From: JBFLYZ01 sp040756415
Lineage (GTDB): Bacteria > Bacteroidota > Bacteroidia > JADZBD01
Assembly: GCA_040756415.1 (NCBI GenBank)
Contig: JBFLYZ010000005.1
Span: 1-64,000 of the forward strand
Length of the DNA: 64,000 bases
Direction of reading: 5' to 3'
The position numbers were made by a program, and so were the translations under genes. The first letter of the stretch is position 1, and every line of letters begins with the position of its first letter. This document shows, piece by piece, positions 21,836-30,479 of this stretch. The notes under the pieces are model-generated. The model made no database searches and was not told the DNA's origin. It saw only the letters and a list, made by a program, of their open reading frames with translations.

Positions 21836-23181
21836 AGCCCCATGGAATAAAGACCCGGATGCGCCCTATCCGGCCACTGTTCTTCCTGATGATGTACCTC
21901 ATCGTTCATCTCACGGCCGGGCAGAATGCGGCCATTGATTCGCTCAGGAGGAGCCTGCCGGGCATTAAGGACGACAGCATCAAAGCCGATATGCTGGTGA
22001 ACCTGGGCTGGGAGCTGCTGCTTACCGGCCAGTATGATTCAGCTATTCATTATGCCGGGCAGGCGGCTGCGCTTTGCGGGCACACAGATCTTAAGAGCGG
22101 GCTGGCAGAAGCGTATTACTGCATGGCGAACGCGTATTTGCGCAAGGGCAATTACCCCATGGTCATCCAGCATAACACCGAGGCGCTTAAAATATGGGAG
22201 CAGGCAGGCAACCGTACCGGGGTGGCCAAGTGCCTCTCGGGCATAGGCCTCGTCCATAAGCTCCAGGCCGATTACGGGTCAGCGCTGGATTATTATACGC
22301 GCGCGCTTGACATAGCGGAACAAACCGGAAACAAATTGGGTATGGCCATCCTTACAGGAAATATAGGCAGCGTGTATTCCGAGCAGGGCGATTACCTTAA
22401 GGCGCTGGAGTACTACCTTAAATCCTACAAAGCCAAAGAAGAGCTGGGCGAAAAGAACGGCATGGCCGCTGACCTGAGCAATATAGGGGTCATCTACCGG
22501 CAGCTTGGCGATGACTCGCTGGCGCGGATCTATTATCAGCGTTCGCTCGAGCTGGGCGAATCCATCGGTGACCTTAGCGTCATCACCACCAACCTGGTCA
22601 ACCTGGGCGGACTGTGCCTTCGCGCAAAGGAGTACGGCCAGGCAGAAGCCTATTTTAAGCGCTCCTTCCTGCTGGCCGACAGCAGCGGTGACCTGAACAA
22701 TTTAAAGCTGGCCGAGCAGAGCCTGAGCCAGCTCTATGAGCAAACGGGCCGGTACGAGCTGGCCTACGTGCATTACCGGAATTTTATCGCCCTTCGCGAC
22801 AGCATCAGCAGCGAAGAGAATATAAAACGGCAGACCGAGATCGAAATGAACTACGAGTTCGAAAAGAAAGAGGCCGCCACCCGGATCGAACAGGAAAAAA
22901 AGGATGCCATAAACCGCATTGTGATCTATTCCATCAGCGGGGGATTGCTGCTGGTCCTGCTGCTGGCCGTATTTATTTTCAGGGGCTACAGGCAGAAGCA
23001 AAGAGCGAACAAGGTGATCACCCTGCAAAAGGAGGAGGTGGAAAGGCAAAAGCAACTGGTGGAGGAAAAACAAAAGGAGATACTGGATAGCATACAATAC
23101 GCCAAACGCATACAGCAGAGCCTGCTGCCCACGGAGAAATATATAGAGCGGAACCTGGGCAGGTCTGGCGGCAATAAATAA
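21832..23181 (+). CDS. TPR regulator paralogue, lacking phosphatase domain
   Basis: A 449-residue paralogue of the preceding gene: signal peptide, TPRs (for example GMAILTGNIGSVYSEQGDYLKALE), transmembrane helix (about residues 365-385), then DSIQYAKRIQQSLLPTEKYIER and a stop. It also ends where a SpoIIE domain should begin. The 4-bp ATGA overlap with the first gene shows co-translation. The two may be receptors or decoys that pair with the phosphatase-bearing third paralogue through TPR or coiled-coil contacts. Confidence 0.85.
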   Translation: MKPHGIKTRMRPIRPLFFLMMYLIVHLTAGQNAAIDSLRRSLPGIKDDSIKADMLVNLGWELLLTGQYDSAIHYAGQAAALCGHTDLKSGLAEAYYCMANAYLRKGNYPMVIQHNTEALKIWEQAGNRTGVAKCLSGIGLVHKLQADYGSALDYYTRALDIAEQTGNKLGMAILTGNIGSVYSEQGDYLKALEYYLKSYKAKEELGEKNGMAADLSNIGVIYRQLGDDSLARIYYQRSLELGESIGDLSVITTNLVNLGGLCLRAKEYGQAEAYFKRSFLLADSSGDLNNLKLAEQSLSQLYEQTGRYELAYVHYRNFIALRDSISSEENIKRQTEIEMNYEFEKKEAATRIEQEKKDAINRIVIYSISGGLLLVLLLAVFIFRGYRQKQRANKVITLQKEEVERQKQLVEEKQKEILDSIQYAKRIQQSLLPTEKYIERNLGRSGGNK

Positions 23182-23271
23182 GAAACTTCATGGGTCCGCC
23201 TGCGCCTGTAGGCAGGCCAAAGATCCCCGGCCCTAGCCGGCCCGCTCGCGCGCATGCTCGTTTTGTTTTTG

Positions 23272-23279
23272 TATGTTTG
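23272..23279 (+). promoter_or_regulatory. -7 element of third TPR gene
   Basis: TATGTTTG ends 4 nt before GTG 23284. Upstream, a hairpin of CCTGC and CCT with AGG and CAGG (about 23199-23217) may separate it from the first two genes. Confidence 0.5.
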
Positions 23280-23283
23280 ATAG

Positions 23284-25527
23284 GTGAAAAGCCCGCTCCG
23301 ATATTTTCTTCTATTCCTCTTCCCGATCGCTTTTTCACACGCAGGTGCCGCGGTAAATACCACTGCCGATTCGCTTTACCAGTTGCTGACCCGGCTGCCG
23401 CACGACACGCAGCGCGTCAACGCGCTCAGCGACCTGGCCTGGGAATATGCCGATAACGACCGCGATAAGGCCGAGAGCTTTTTCAAAGAAGCCCTGGCGC
23501 TTTCACGAAAGCTGTCCTTTAAGAAAGGCGAAGCTAATTCCCTGTCAGGACTGGCATCGGTTTATCTTTTCGGTTCGGATCACGAGAAAGCAGCGCAATT
23601 CTACGAAGCGGCACTCAGGATACGGCTTACGGAAAAAGATGGTGCCGGTGCCGCTTCGGTGTACAACAACCTGGGCACCCTGTATGAACGCATGAACGAC
23701 TATGATAAGGCGCTCGAGCAATACAAAAACGCGCTGGCGGTTTACGATTCGATCGGCAATAAAAAAGGGCTGGCCTCCTGCTATTCGAATATAGGCATGG
23801 TCAACGATAAGCAGGGCAATTATGTCACGGCCATCGACAACTACCTGCGCGCGCTTAAGCTGAAAGAGGAGCTGGGCGATAAAAAGGGAATGGGAAATAT
23901 CCATAACAACCTGGCCATCGTGTATAAGAACCAGGGTAAGTTCTCAGAAGCCCTGGAGCAGCAGGCCATATCGGTTAAGATCAAGGAGGAGATAGGGGAC
24001 AAGCGCGGACTGGCCATATCCTATGCCAATATGGGCGTTATTTACAGGAACCTGAAGGATTTTCCCAAGGCCCTCGAACATTACCTCAAGGCCCTGAAGC
24101 TGGCCGAGGAAATAGAAGATGCTGGCATCAGGGCCAACTCGTATGTTCATTTAGGCAATATTTACTGGAAGCTGAACGACCCGGCCCGGTCAGAAAGCTA
24201 CTATTCCAAGGCCATTGCCATTTTCGAAGACCAGCAGGACAGCCTGGGGATCGCCACCTGCCTGTGCAACATAGGGTGGAATTACAGCGAGAAGAAAGAA
24301 TTCGCGAAAGCGAAGAACAGCTTTTTCAAAAGCCTCGTGCTTGCGCGGAAGATGGATTACAAAGAACTGGTGAAGAACATCTACGAAGGGCTGGCTTCCA
24401 TGTATTACGATATGGGCGATTACCGCAGCGCGTACGAGTATAAGTCAAAATACATATCCATCAGCGATTCGCTGCTGAACCAGCAAAACCAGAAACAGAT
24501 CAATGAGCTTAAGGCAAAGTATGAAACGGAAAAAAAAGACAAGCAGATCCTGAAAAAGGATGCCGAAATAGCAAAGCAAAGGGCGGAGATCGTAGTGAAG
24601 CAGGCCAGCGAAAAGCGCCAGCAGCTCATCATCGCATTTATCCTGTCGGGCCTGGTCCTGCTCGTGGTTTTCTCTTTCTTCCTCTATAAGCGTTTCCAGG
24701 TCACGCGCATGCAAAAACACACCATCGAGGCGCAAAAGAGGCTGGTGGAGGAGAAGAACAAGGACATTACGGACAGCATCAACTACGCCAGGCGGATCCA
24801 GCAGGCCATGCTTCCTTCGTTCGAATTAAAGAACAGGCTGTTCCCTGATTGCTTTATCCTGTTCCGCCCGCGCGATATTGTAAGCGGTGACTTTTACTGG
24901 TTTGCCGAGAAGGATGGGCGCAGGATAATCGCAGCGGTCGATTGTACCGGGCACGGAGTGCCGGGCGCCTTCATGAGCATGATAGGTAATGCTTTTCTGA
25001 ACGAGATCGTGAACGAACGCGGGATCACGCAGCCTGCGCAGATCCTGAGCGAGCTGCGGTTCCTGGTGATCCATGCGCTAAAGCAGAAGGGTTCGGAAGG
25101 CGATGCCAAGGACGGCATGGATATCGCCCTGGTGGCGGTTGATGAAAAGGCCGGCAGCATCGAGTTCGCGGGAGCCAACAACCCGCTGTGGATATGCAGC
25201 CGCAGAACAGGATCATGGGAAATGGAAGAGATCAGGGCGGATAAGCGCCCGGTCGGGTACCACCAGGGAAAGGGATTGCCGTTTACCAATCACAGGCGTG
25301 AGATAAAAAAAGGTGATGCGCTGTATCTTTTCACCGATGGCTATGCCGACCAGTTCGGAGGTTCGCAGGGGAAAAAATTCAAGTACAGGCAGTTCCGGGA
25401 GAGCCTGATCGCGCTGGGCGACCTGAGCATGAGCGATCAGAAAGACAGGCTGGAAAAGATATTTGATGAGTGGAAGGGCGGGCACGAGCAGGTAGACGAT
25501 GTGTGCGTGATCGGGATAAGGTTCTGA
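23284..25527 (+). CDS. TPR-coupled SpoIIE/PP2C serine phosphatase
   Basis: A 747-residue membrane protein: signal peptide, about ten TPRs (residues 45-390), a charged helix, a transmembrane helix (about 450-470), the DSINYARRIQQAMLPS linker and a complete SpoIIE domain (about 510-747). The metal-binding Asp residues are visible in SGDFYW, AAVDCTGHGVPGAFMSM, KDGMDIALV and DDVCVIG. It should dephosphorylate a partner-switch anti-sigma antagonist or a similar target in response to a periplasmic signal. It is the only catalytic member of the three paralogues. Confidence 0.92.
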   Translation: MKSPLRYFLLFLFPIAFSHAGAAVNTTADSLYQLLTRLPHDTQRVNALSDLAWEYADNDRDKAESFFKEALALSRKLSFKKGEANSLSGLASVYLFGSDHEKAAQFYEAALRIRLTEKDGAGAASVYNNLGTLYERMNDYDKALEQYKNALAVYDSIGNKKGLASCYSNIGMVNDKQGNYVTAIDNYLRALKLKEELGDKKGMGNIHNNLAIVYKNQGKFSEALEQQAISVKIKEEIGDKRGLAISYANMGVIYRNLKDFPKALEHYLKALKLAEEIEDAGIRANSYVHLGNIYWKLNDPARSESYYSKAIAIFEDQQDSLGIATCLCNIGWNYSEKKEFAKAKNSFFKSLVLARKMDYKELVKNIYEGLASMYYDMGDYRSAYEYKSKYISISDSLLNQQNQKQINELKAKYETEKKDKQILKKDAEIAKQRAEIVVKQASEKRQQLIIAFILSGLVLLVVFSFFLYKRFQVTRMQKHTIEAQKRLVEEKNKDITDSINYARRIQQAMLPSFELKNRLFPDCFILFRPRDIVSGDFYWFAEKDGRRIIAAVDCTGHGVPGAFMSMIGNAFLNEIVNERGITQPAQILSELRFLVIHALKQKGSEGDAKDGMDIALVAVDEKAGSIEFAGANNPLWICSRRTGSWEMEEIRADKRPVGYHQGKGLPFTNHRREIKKGDALYLFTDGYADQFGGSQGKKFKYRQFRESLIALGDLSMSDQKDRLEKIFDEWKGGHEQVDDVCVIGIRF

Positions 25528-25551
25528 CCCTCGGGAAGATGCCGCACCCTC

Positions 25552-25953
25552 CTAGATGCTGAACAGGCAGAGGTTCAGCTCCGCCTCCAGCTCGGATTTG
25601 TGCTTCGACTGGCTGCTGATGTAGATGACCTTCTTTCCCGCGATCAGCGTGCCGCAACCCATATTCCGGTCCTTGATGTGATGATCCTTGTCATTACGGA
25701 CCGCCTGCAGCAGCCCTTCTATCTTTTTATACTGCTCCGCGGTGATCTTCACCTTCCTGGGCTTGCCCCCGCTGTATTTGCCGCTCGAACTTTCCTCCTC
25801 GCCAACCGGCTTGTAGTCCAGGCTGTCCTTCGTAATGGTGTACTTGTTATTATTGCCGTCTATATAAATGTAGGTTTTCGGCTTCATGCAAAAAGCGGAA
25901 ATGATGATGGGCAGGAGAAGCAGAAGCAAAGGCCCGAACATCCGTTTGGTCAT
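25552..25953 (-). CDS. putative lipoprotein, unknown
   Basis: A 133-residue protein with a hydrophobic leader (MTKRMFGPLLLLLLPIIISAFC) whose final Cys could be a lipidation site. It is followed by a short beta pattern (YIYIDGNNNKYTITKDSLDY), a Ser/Gly-rich linker and a C-terminal domain containing KVKITAEQYKKIEGLL and CGTLIAGKKVIYIS. I do not recognise the family. ATG 25953 is used because it fits the leader. It is divergent from the next gene with only 25 bp between the starts. Confidence 0.65.
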   Translation of the reverse strand: MTKRMFGPLLLLLLPIIISAFCMKPKTYIYIDGNNNKYTITKDSLDYKPVGEEESSSGKYSGGKPRKVKITAEQYKKIEGLLQAVRNDKDHHIKDRNMGCGTLIAGKKVIYISSQSKHKSELEAELNLCLFSI

Positions 25954-25978
25954 GGCATAAAAGTAGTAATTTTCGCCC

Positions 25979-26872
25979 ATGACCTCATACCTTAAAAGAA
26001 GGGCGCTGATCGTTTCTGTATTGTTTCTTGCTGCCTGCGGTGGCACCGGGCCGGGGGATGGGGTTACGAAACCTCAGCGAAAGAAAATCCTTAAGGTCAC
26101 CGAAAAATATTTCGACCTGAAGGACACCTCGCTGGCCGTGGTGCAGCACATTCAGCGCACCTATAACGACAGCGGCCGGGTGCGTACGGAGCTTTTCCTT
26201 GACGCCTCCTTTACCATGTTCGGGTCCAAGGGATACGCGTACAACCGGTTCGGCACGGTAAAAAGCTCGACCTATACGGAACCCACCTACCAGGAAAGAT
26301 ACACAGCAACGTTCGATGCCAAAGACTCCATAGCCTCCAGCGTGCTGGAGATCGAATCCAACCACGTGCTCACCAGGAAAGTGGTTACGCGGTTCGAGAA
26401 CGGTATGGCGATGGAAAAGACCGAATACAACGGTGAGGGCAAGATGAACTGGCAGGACCGATATACCTGGAGCAATAATTATAAAAGCCTGGTCAAGAAA
26501 GGTTACGATGCCGCGGGCGAGGTCGACTTTATATCGTACTATGCTTTCAATGAAAAGGGAGAGGAAAAGAGCTATTACAGCCTTTCATCTGCGGGTGACA
26601 CGCTGGCGAAAGCGGAGCACGTGTATGATGCATCCGGCAGGCTGAAGGAATACGCGGAATACAAATCGGGCAGGCTGGTGAAAATGGAAAAGTACGAATA
26701 CGACAGCCACGGCAGGCTGGCGAAACGGACTAGCTTCGATGAGTCGGGCGGGCCGCTTTCCGTGTTCGACTACGCGTATAACGAATATGGCGATCTTATC
26801 TTAAAGACACGCAAGGACAGATCGGGCCGGGTGGTGTTCAGGATCGAGTATGAGATCGAATACGCAAAATGA
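25979..26872 (+). CDS. YD-repeat-like lipoprotein
   Basis: A 297-residue lipoprotein (lipobox LAAC, Cys about residue 20) built of short repeats like YDASGRLKEYAEYKSGRLVK, YEYDSHGRLAKRTSF and YNEYGDLILKTRKD. These resemble RHS/YD repeats and the YwqK family. It is similar in style to the larger protein at 13347-14582. No toxin domain is present. Probably an outer-membrane-attached surface or scaffold protein. Confidence 0.72.
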   Translation: MTSYLKRRALIVSVLFLAACGGTGPGDGVTKPQRKKILKVTEKYFDLKDTSLAVVQHIQRTYNDSGRVRTELFLDASFTMFGSKGYAYNRFGTVKSSTYTEPTYQERYTATFDAKDSIASSVLEIESNHVLTRKVVTRFENGMAMEKTEYNGEGKMNWQDRYTWSNNYKSLVKKGYDAAGEVDFISYYAFNEKGEEKSYYSLSSAGDTLAKAEHVYDASGRLKEYAEYKSGRLVKMEKYEYDSHGRLAKRTSFDESGGPLSVFDYAYNEYGDLILKTRKDRSGRVVFRIEYEIEYAK

Positions 26873-26892
26873 GCGGGGCACATGGAAAAAGA

Positions 26893-26916
26893 AAAGGCGC
26901 TGCTCGCAGCGCCTTT
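26893..26916. terminator. bidirectional terminator
   Basis: An 11-bp perfect palindrome (26893-26903 with 26906-26916) with A-run and T-run on either end lies between convergent genes, suited to both. Confidence 0.75.
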
Positions 26917-26937
26917 CCGGGGACAGGTCCGCACCGG

Positions 26938-27957
26938 TCATTTCCTGATCACCAGCTTATCGGTGTACACGTTATCACCGCAAATGACGCGTATGGCATA
27001 AACGCCATTCGCCAATCCTGAAACAGTTATCGTTTTGTCGGTATTGGCCGAAGCCACGTTCTCCGAAGCGGTGTAAACCACTCGCCCCTGCAGGTCGAGC
27101 ACCTCTACCGCCAGATTACCCATGGGAGAATTGAAGTGTAGGGTTGCGCTTTCGGAAGCCGGGTTTGGAAAAAGGCTGATGCCGGCCAGCGCAAAGTTGA
27201 TCTCGTCAACGTTTGCGCAGCTAAACACGCCCACGTTGAGGGTAGCGGGCACAGGGGTGCCGCAGGATGGGGTGGTGAACACCGATACCGTTCCGCTGGT
27301 GGTCCCGAACTGTATGCTTACACCGTTGCTGCCCTGCCCGCTCATGATGGCCGCCCCGGTAGGCACGCTCCAGCTATAGAAGGTAGCGCCCGGAACGGGA
27401 GCCACGGAATAGGTGTGGGTGGTGTTGTAACAAACGGTGTCGGGTCCCGTGATCTGCCCGGGCGTGCCGCCACCGGTGTAAAAACGCAGGGTCATGCGCT
27501 GGCTCGGGTTGGTAGAGCAGGTGGCGGTATTTACCCCGCCCCAATTGGAATTGCCTATGCCCACGCGGATGATGTAACCCACCGGACAGTTGTTGCCATC
27601 GCACTGTGAAGGGGGGTTCAGCCAGATCTCGCCCTGGTAACGGTTGCATATCGACCAAACGTTTCCGTTGCAGGCGCTGGGCGAGGTATAGGAAGTATAG
27701 TTCTGTATGGCCATTGCGAAAGCCCGTACCACCGAAGTGTCTGAGCAAAATCTCCCGATGGTGTCGTACGTGCCACCGATCCACATCTGGCAGTACTGGT
27801 TGGGCGTAAGCTGGGCCCGCCATGCGTTCCATGCGTTCACCTGCGTGGTGGTGGGGGTTACCCCGTTAATAAAGGTATCTGACCATTGCGTGATCTGCGC
27901 GAAAGAGCCGGAGCATAGTACAGAGACAAAGAGCAGGGAGAGTAAGTTTTTTTTCAT
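26938..27957 (-). CDS. T9SS-exported protein with PKD-like and sorting domains
   Basis: A 339-residue protein: signal peptide (MKKNLLSLLFVSVLCSGSFA), an N-terminal region rich in Trp, Cys and Asn (SACNGNVWSICNRYQGEIWL), a PKD/Ig-like domain (about 168-245; GPDTVCYNTTHTYSVAPVPG) and a type A T9SS C-terminal domain (ISLFPNPASESATLHF, VEVLDLQGRVVY, LANGVYAIRVICG, KLVIRK). The N-terminal domain is not recognised. It is one of two clear T9SS clients in the window. Confidence 0.85.
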   Translation of the reverse strand: MKKNLLSLLFVSVLCSGSFAQITQWSDTFINGVTPTTTQVNAWNAWRAQLTPNQYCQMWIGGTYDTIGRFCSDTSVVRAFAMAIQNYTSYTSPSACNGNVWSICNRYQGEIWLNPPSQCDGNNCPVGYIIRVGIGNSNWGGVNTATCSTNPSQRMTLRFYTGGGTPGQITGPDTVCYNTTHTYSVAPVPGATFYSWSVPTGAAIMSGQGSNGVSIQFGTTSGTVSVFTTPSCGTPVPATLNVGVFSCANVDEINFALAGISLFPNPASESATLHFNSPMGNLAVEVLDLQGRVVYTASENVASANTDKTITVSGLANGVYAIRVICGDNVYTDKLVIRK

Positions 27958-27979
27958 GACTTGTTTTTTGTGATGCGGG

Positions 27980-27987
27980 CAAAGGTA
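27980..27987 (-). promoter_or_regulatory. -7 element of T9SS cargo gene
   Basis: On the minus strand this reads TACCTTTG, 22 nt before the start codon at 27957. Confidence 0.5.
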
Positions 27988-28134
27988 AGGTAAAAAGCCG
28001 TATCGTCATAAGCGGCATATGCGTAAGCAGATGACGTTTTTGTAAGTTTGGGCAAAACTTGTCTGCCTGGTGCTGGCGGCTTATTTCGTCTTTAAAAAGT
28101 AAACTCTACATTCGCAACCGGACAAAACAACCAC

Positions 28135-29310
28135 ATGGACATTTCCTTTATACTCAACCACCTGGGCGAAGAGCGCAGCGATTATTACGGAGCGGTAGCC
28201 CCGCCCCTTTTTCAAACGTCTAATTTCTGCTTTCCGGATGTAAAGACCATGCGCGAAAAATTGTGCCGCGAGATGGAAAATCCGTTCTACACGCGTGGAT
28301 ATAATCCCACCGTAGCCGCGCTGAGAAAAAAGCTGGCCGCGCTGGAGGGGGCGGAAGACGCACTGGTGTTCGCCAGCGGAAGCGGGGCTATCGCCAGCGC
28401 GGTGATGAGCGTGGTGAAAGGAGGCGATCACGTAATATGCGTGCAGAAACCGTACTCCTGGACCGGCAACCTGCTGAGCAAATACCTGGTCAGGTATGGC
28501 GTGGAGCACAGCTTTATTGACGGTGGAGCAACGGAGAACTTCAGCAAGGCCATAAAGCCGAATACCCGGCTGATCTACCTGGAAAGCCCCAATTCCCTCA
28601 CGTTCGAGCTGCAGGACATAGAGGCGGTGGCCAGGCTTGCTAAGGCGAAGGGCATTGTGACCATGATCGACAACAGCTATAATACCCCGGTGAACCAGAA
28701 TCCGATAAAAATGGGAGTGGACCTGGTTCTACACTCCGCCAGCAAATACCTGAACGGGCACAGCGATGTGGTGGCCGGTGTGGTTTGTTCCACCCGTGAG
28801 CGCATCCTGAAAATGATGAGCGAGGAATACATGACACTGGGGGGGATTATCTCACCCCACGATGCCTGGCTGATGATGCGCGGGCTGCGCACGCTCGAGC
28901 TCAGGGTGAACCGGAGCGCGGAAAGCGCTAAAAAGGTAGCCGATTTCCTGGCCTCCCATCCTAAGGTGGAAAAGCTGCTTTATCCATTCGCAAAGGACAA
29001 TCCGCAACTGGAGCTGGCAAAGAAACAAATGAAGCAGGGGGGCGGCCTGCTCACGATCCTCTTAAAGGCGAAAGGCGAGGCGGAGATAGAGCGTTTTTGC
29101 GATTCGCTGCAAATGTTCCTGCTGGCCACCAGTTGGGGAGGACACGAGTCGCTTTGCTTTCCCATGTGCGCGCTGGCGCAGTCGCGCAGCTTTGAAAGCA
29201 AGCCCATGCCCTGGAACATGGTAAGGCTGTATATAGGGCTGGAGGATCCGCAGGCCCTGATAGCCGACCTGGAGCAGGCGCTGAAAAGATGTGAGGCGAT
29301 CAGTACGTGA
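28135..29310 (+). CDS. Cys/Met metabolism PLP enzyme
   Basis: A 391-residue fold-type I enzyme of the cystathionine gamma-synthase/beta-lyase/methionine gamma-lyase family. GSGAIASAVM, YLESPNSLTFELQDI, the PLP-binding DNSYNTP and the Schiff-base lysine in HSASKYLNGHSD (about 203) are all present. The exact reaction cannot be decided; the nearby sequence holds no sulfur-assimilation genes. The last 11 bp overlap the convergent acyltransferase gene. Confidence 0.9.
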   Translation: MDISFILNHLGEERSDYYGAVAPPLFQTSNFCFPDVKTMREKLCREMENPFYTRGYNPTVAALRKKLAALEGAEDALVFASGSGAIASAVMSVVKGGDHVICVQKPYSWTGNLLSKYLVRYGVEHSFIDGGATENFSKAIKPNTRLIYLESPNSLTFELQDIEAVARLAKAKGIVTMIDNSYNTPVNQNPIKMGVDLVLHSASKYLNGHSDVVAGVVCSTRERILKMMSEEYMTLGGIISPHDAWLMMRGLRTLELRVNRSAESAKKVADFLASHPKVEKLLYPFAKDNPQLELAKKQMKQGGGLLTILLKAKGEAEIERFCDSLQMFLLATSWGGHESLCFPMCALAQSRSFESKPMPWNMVRLYIGLEDPQALIADLEQALKRCEAIST

Positions 29311-30391
29311 AATTCTTTCCCAGCCGTAAAACCGGCCTTTCGAAAATATAATACGCGGCAGCCGAGAATAAAATAGTGGAGCAGAGGGCCAGGAGGGTTA
29401 CCCATGCGTCTGCCGCAGTTTGTATCTGCGGCTGCTGGCCCCGCATAAGCTGGTGGAACAGCCCGCTGAAGACCTGGTGGGTCAGGTATACCATGTACGA
29501 GATGCGCGCAAGAAAGGCGAAGGCAGCGGCTGAAAGGAATTGGGCCATGAACGACCCTGCCGGACTTATTAGCGCAAGCACGATGAAAGCCCCGTAGAAG
29601 AGGCACAGCAGGGAGTGAATAAAAACGCCTCCCATATCTTCCCCGCGCAAAAGCCGGAGCGCATATACGGCAAGCGGGAGGATGAACAGCAGCATCCATA
29701 AAACAGCTCTTTTCCCATCAAAGAACCGCTGCAGCTCACCGTTCAGGTAATAGTAGCCGATCAGCACACCCATGAGCAGCGAATCCATGCGGGAGGGCAG
29801 CAGCACGTAGGCGCCCAGCTCAGGAATCAGCGCGCGGCAAAAGGGCGCCAGCACGATACCGGCCAGGAGGAGCCCGGGCAGGCTGCGGCCCGGAATTAAA
29901 AAGACCAGCAAAGGCAACAGCAAATAGAATTGCTCTTCAATGGCCAGCGACCAGGTCACGCCCATCCAGTTGGCGCCCATATCATTCAGCATCCAGAAAT
30001 TCTGGATATAAAGAAAATAGGCATAGAGCGGTTTGGGATCATCGGTCAGCCATGGCAAAAAGGCGGAAAGATCGCTTGCGAGTACAAATACGAACACGAG
30101 CAGCACCAGGTAATAGGGCGGAAATATGCGGAGCATCCTGCGCGCGTAAAAGGTGGTGAAATAATTATGGCTGCCCTTGTTCCACAGCAATATGCTGCCG
30201 ATGAGGAATCCCGAAAGAACGAAAAAAAGATCTACCCCGCTCCAGGTCCACGACAGGGCGAACTTCAGGTAAACAGCCGGGCCGGTGAGCATGTCTTCGC
30301 TGATCTGGCAGGTAAAATAATGCCAGACCAGCACGAGCAGGATGGCTATCGCGCGCACACCATCAAGGGGTTTTATGTGCTGAAGTTGCAT
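29300..30391 (-). CDS. acyltransferase 3 (OafA/YrhL type) membrane protein
   Basis: A 363-residue integral membrane protein with about ten helices. It starts LDGVRAIAILLVLVWHY and has the conserved DLFFVLSGFLIGSIL, then FYARRMLRIFPPYYLVLL. The His of the VWHY segment and the R-x-x-R in the loop are the family's functional residues. Such enzymes O-acetylate surface sugars or peptidoglycan. It is convergent with the PLP enzyme. Confidence 0.92.
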   Translation of the reverse strand: MQLQHIKPLDGVRAIAILLVLVWHYFTCQISEDMLTGPAVYLKFALSWTWSGVDLFFVLSGFLIGSILLWNKGSHNYFTTFYARRMLRIFPPYYLVLLVFVFVLASDLSAFLPWLTDDPKPLYAYFLYIQNFWMLNDMGANWMGVTWSLAIEEQFYLLLPLLVFLIPGRSLPGLLLAGIVLAPFCRALIPELGAYVLLPSRMDSLLMGVLIGYYYLNGELQRFFDGKRAVLWMLLFILPLAVYALRLLRGEDMGGVFIHSLLCLFYGAFIVLALISPAGSFMAQFLSAAAFAFLARISYMVYLTHQVFSGLFHQLMRGQQPQIQTAADAWVTLLALCSTILFSAAAYYIFERPVLRLGKNFTY

Positions 30392-30457
30392 GAACGGATG
30401 TAAAGTACCCGAAATATCCTGACAAAATCAAATGGTCCCGCAATCCGGGCCATAATG

Positions 30458-30465
30458 TACATTTG
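30458..30465 (+). promoter_or_regulatory. -7 element of APC permease
   Basis: TACATTTG lies 14 nt before ATG 30480. Confidence 0.5.
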
Positions 30466-30479
30466 CCAAAGCGGTTGCC

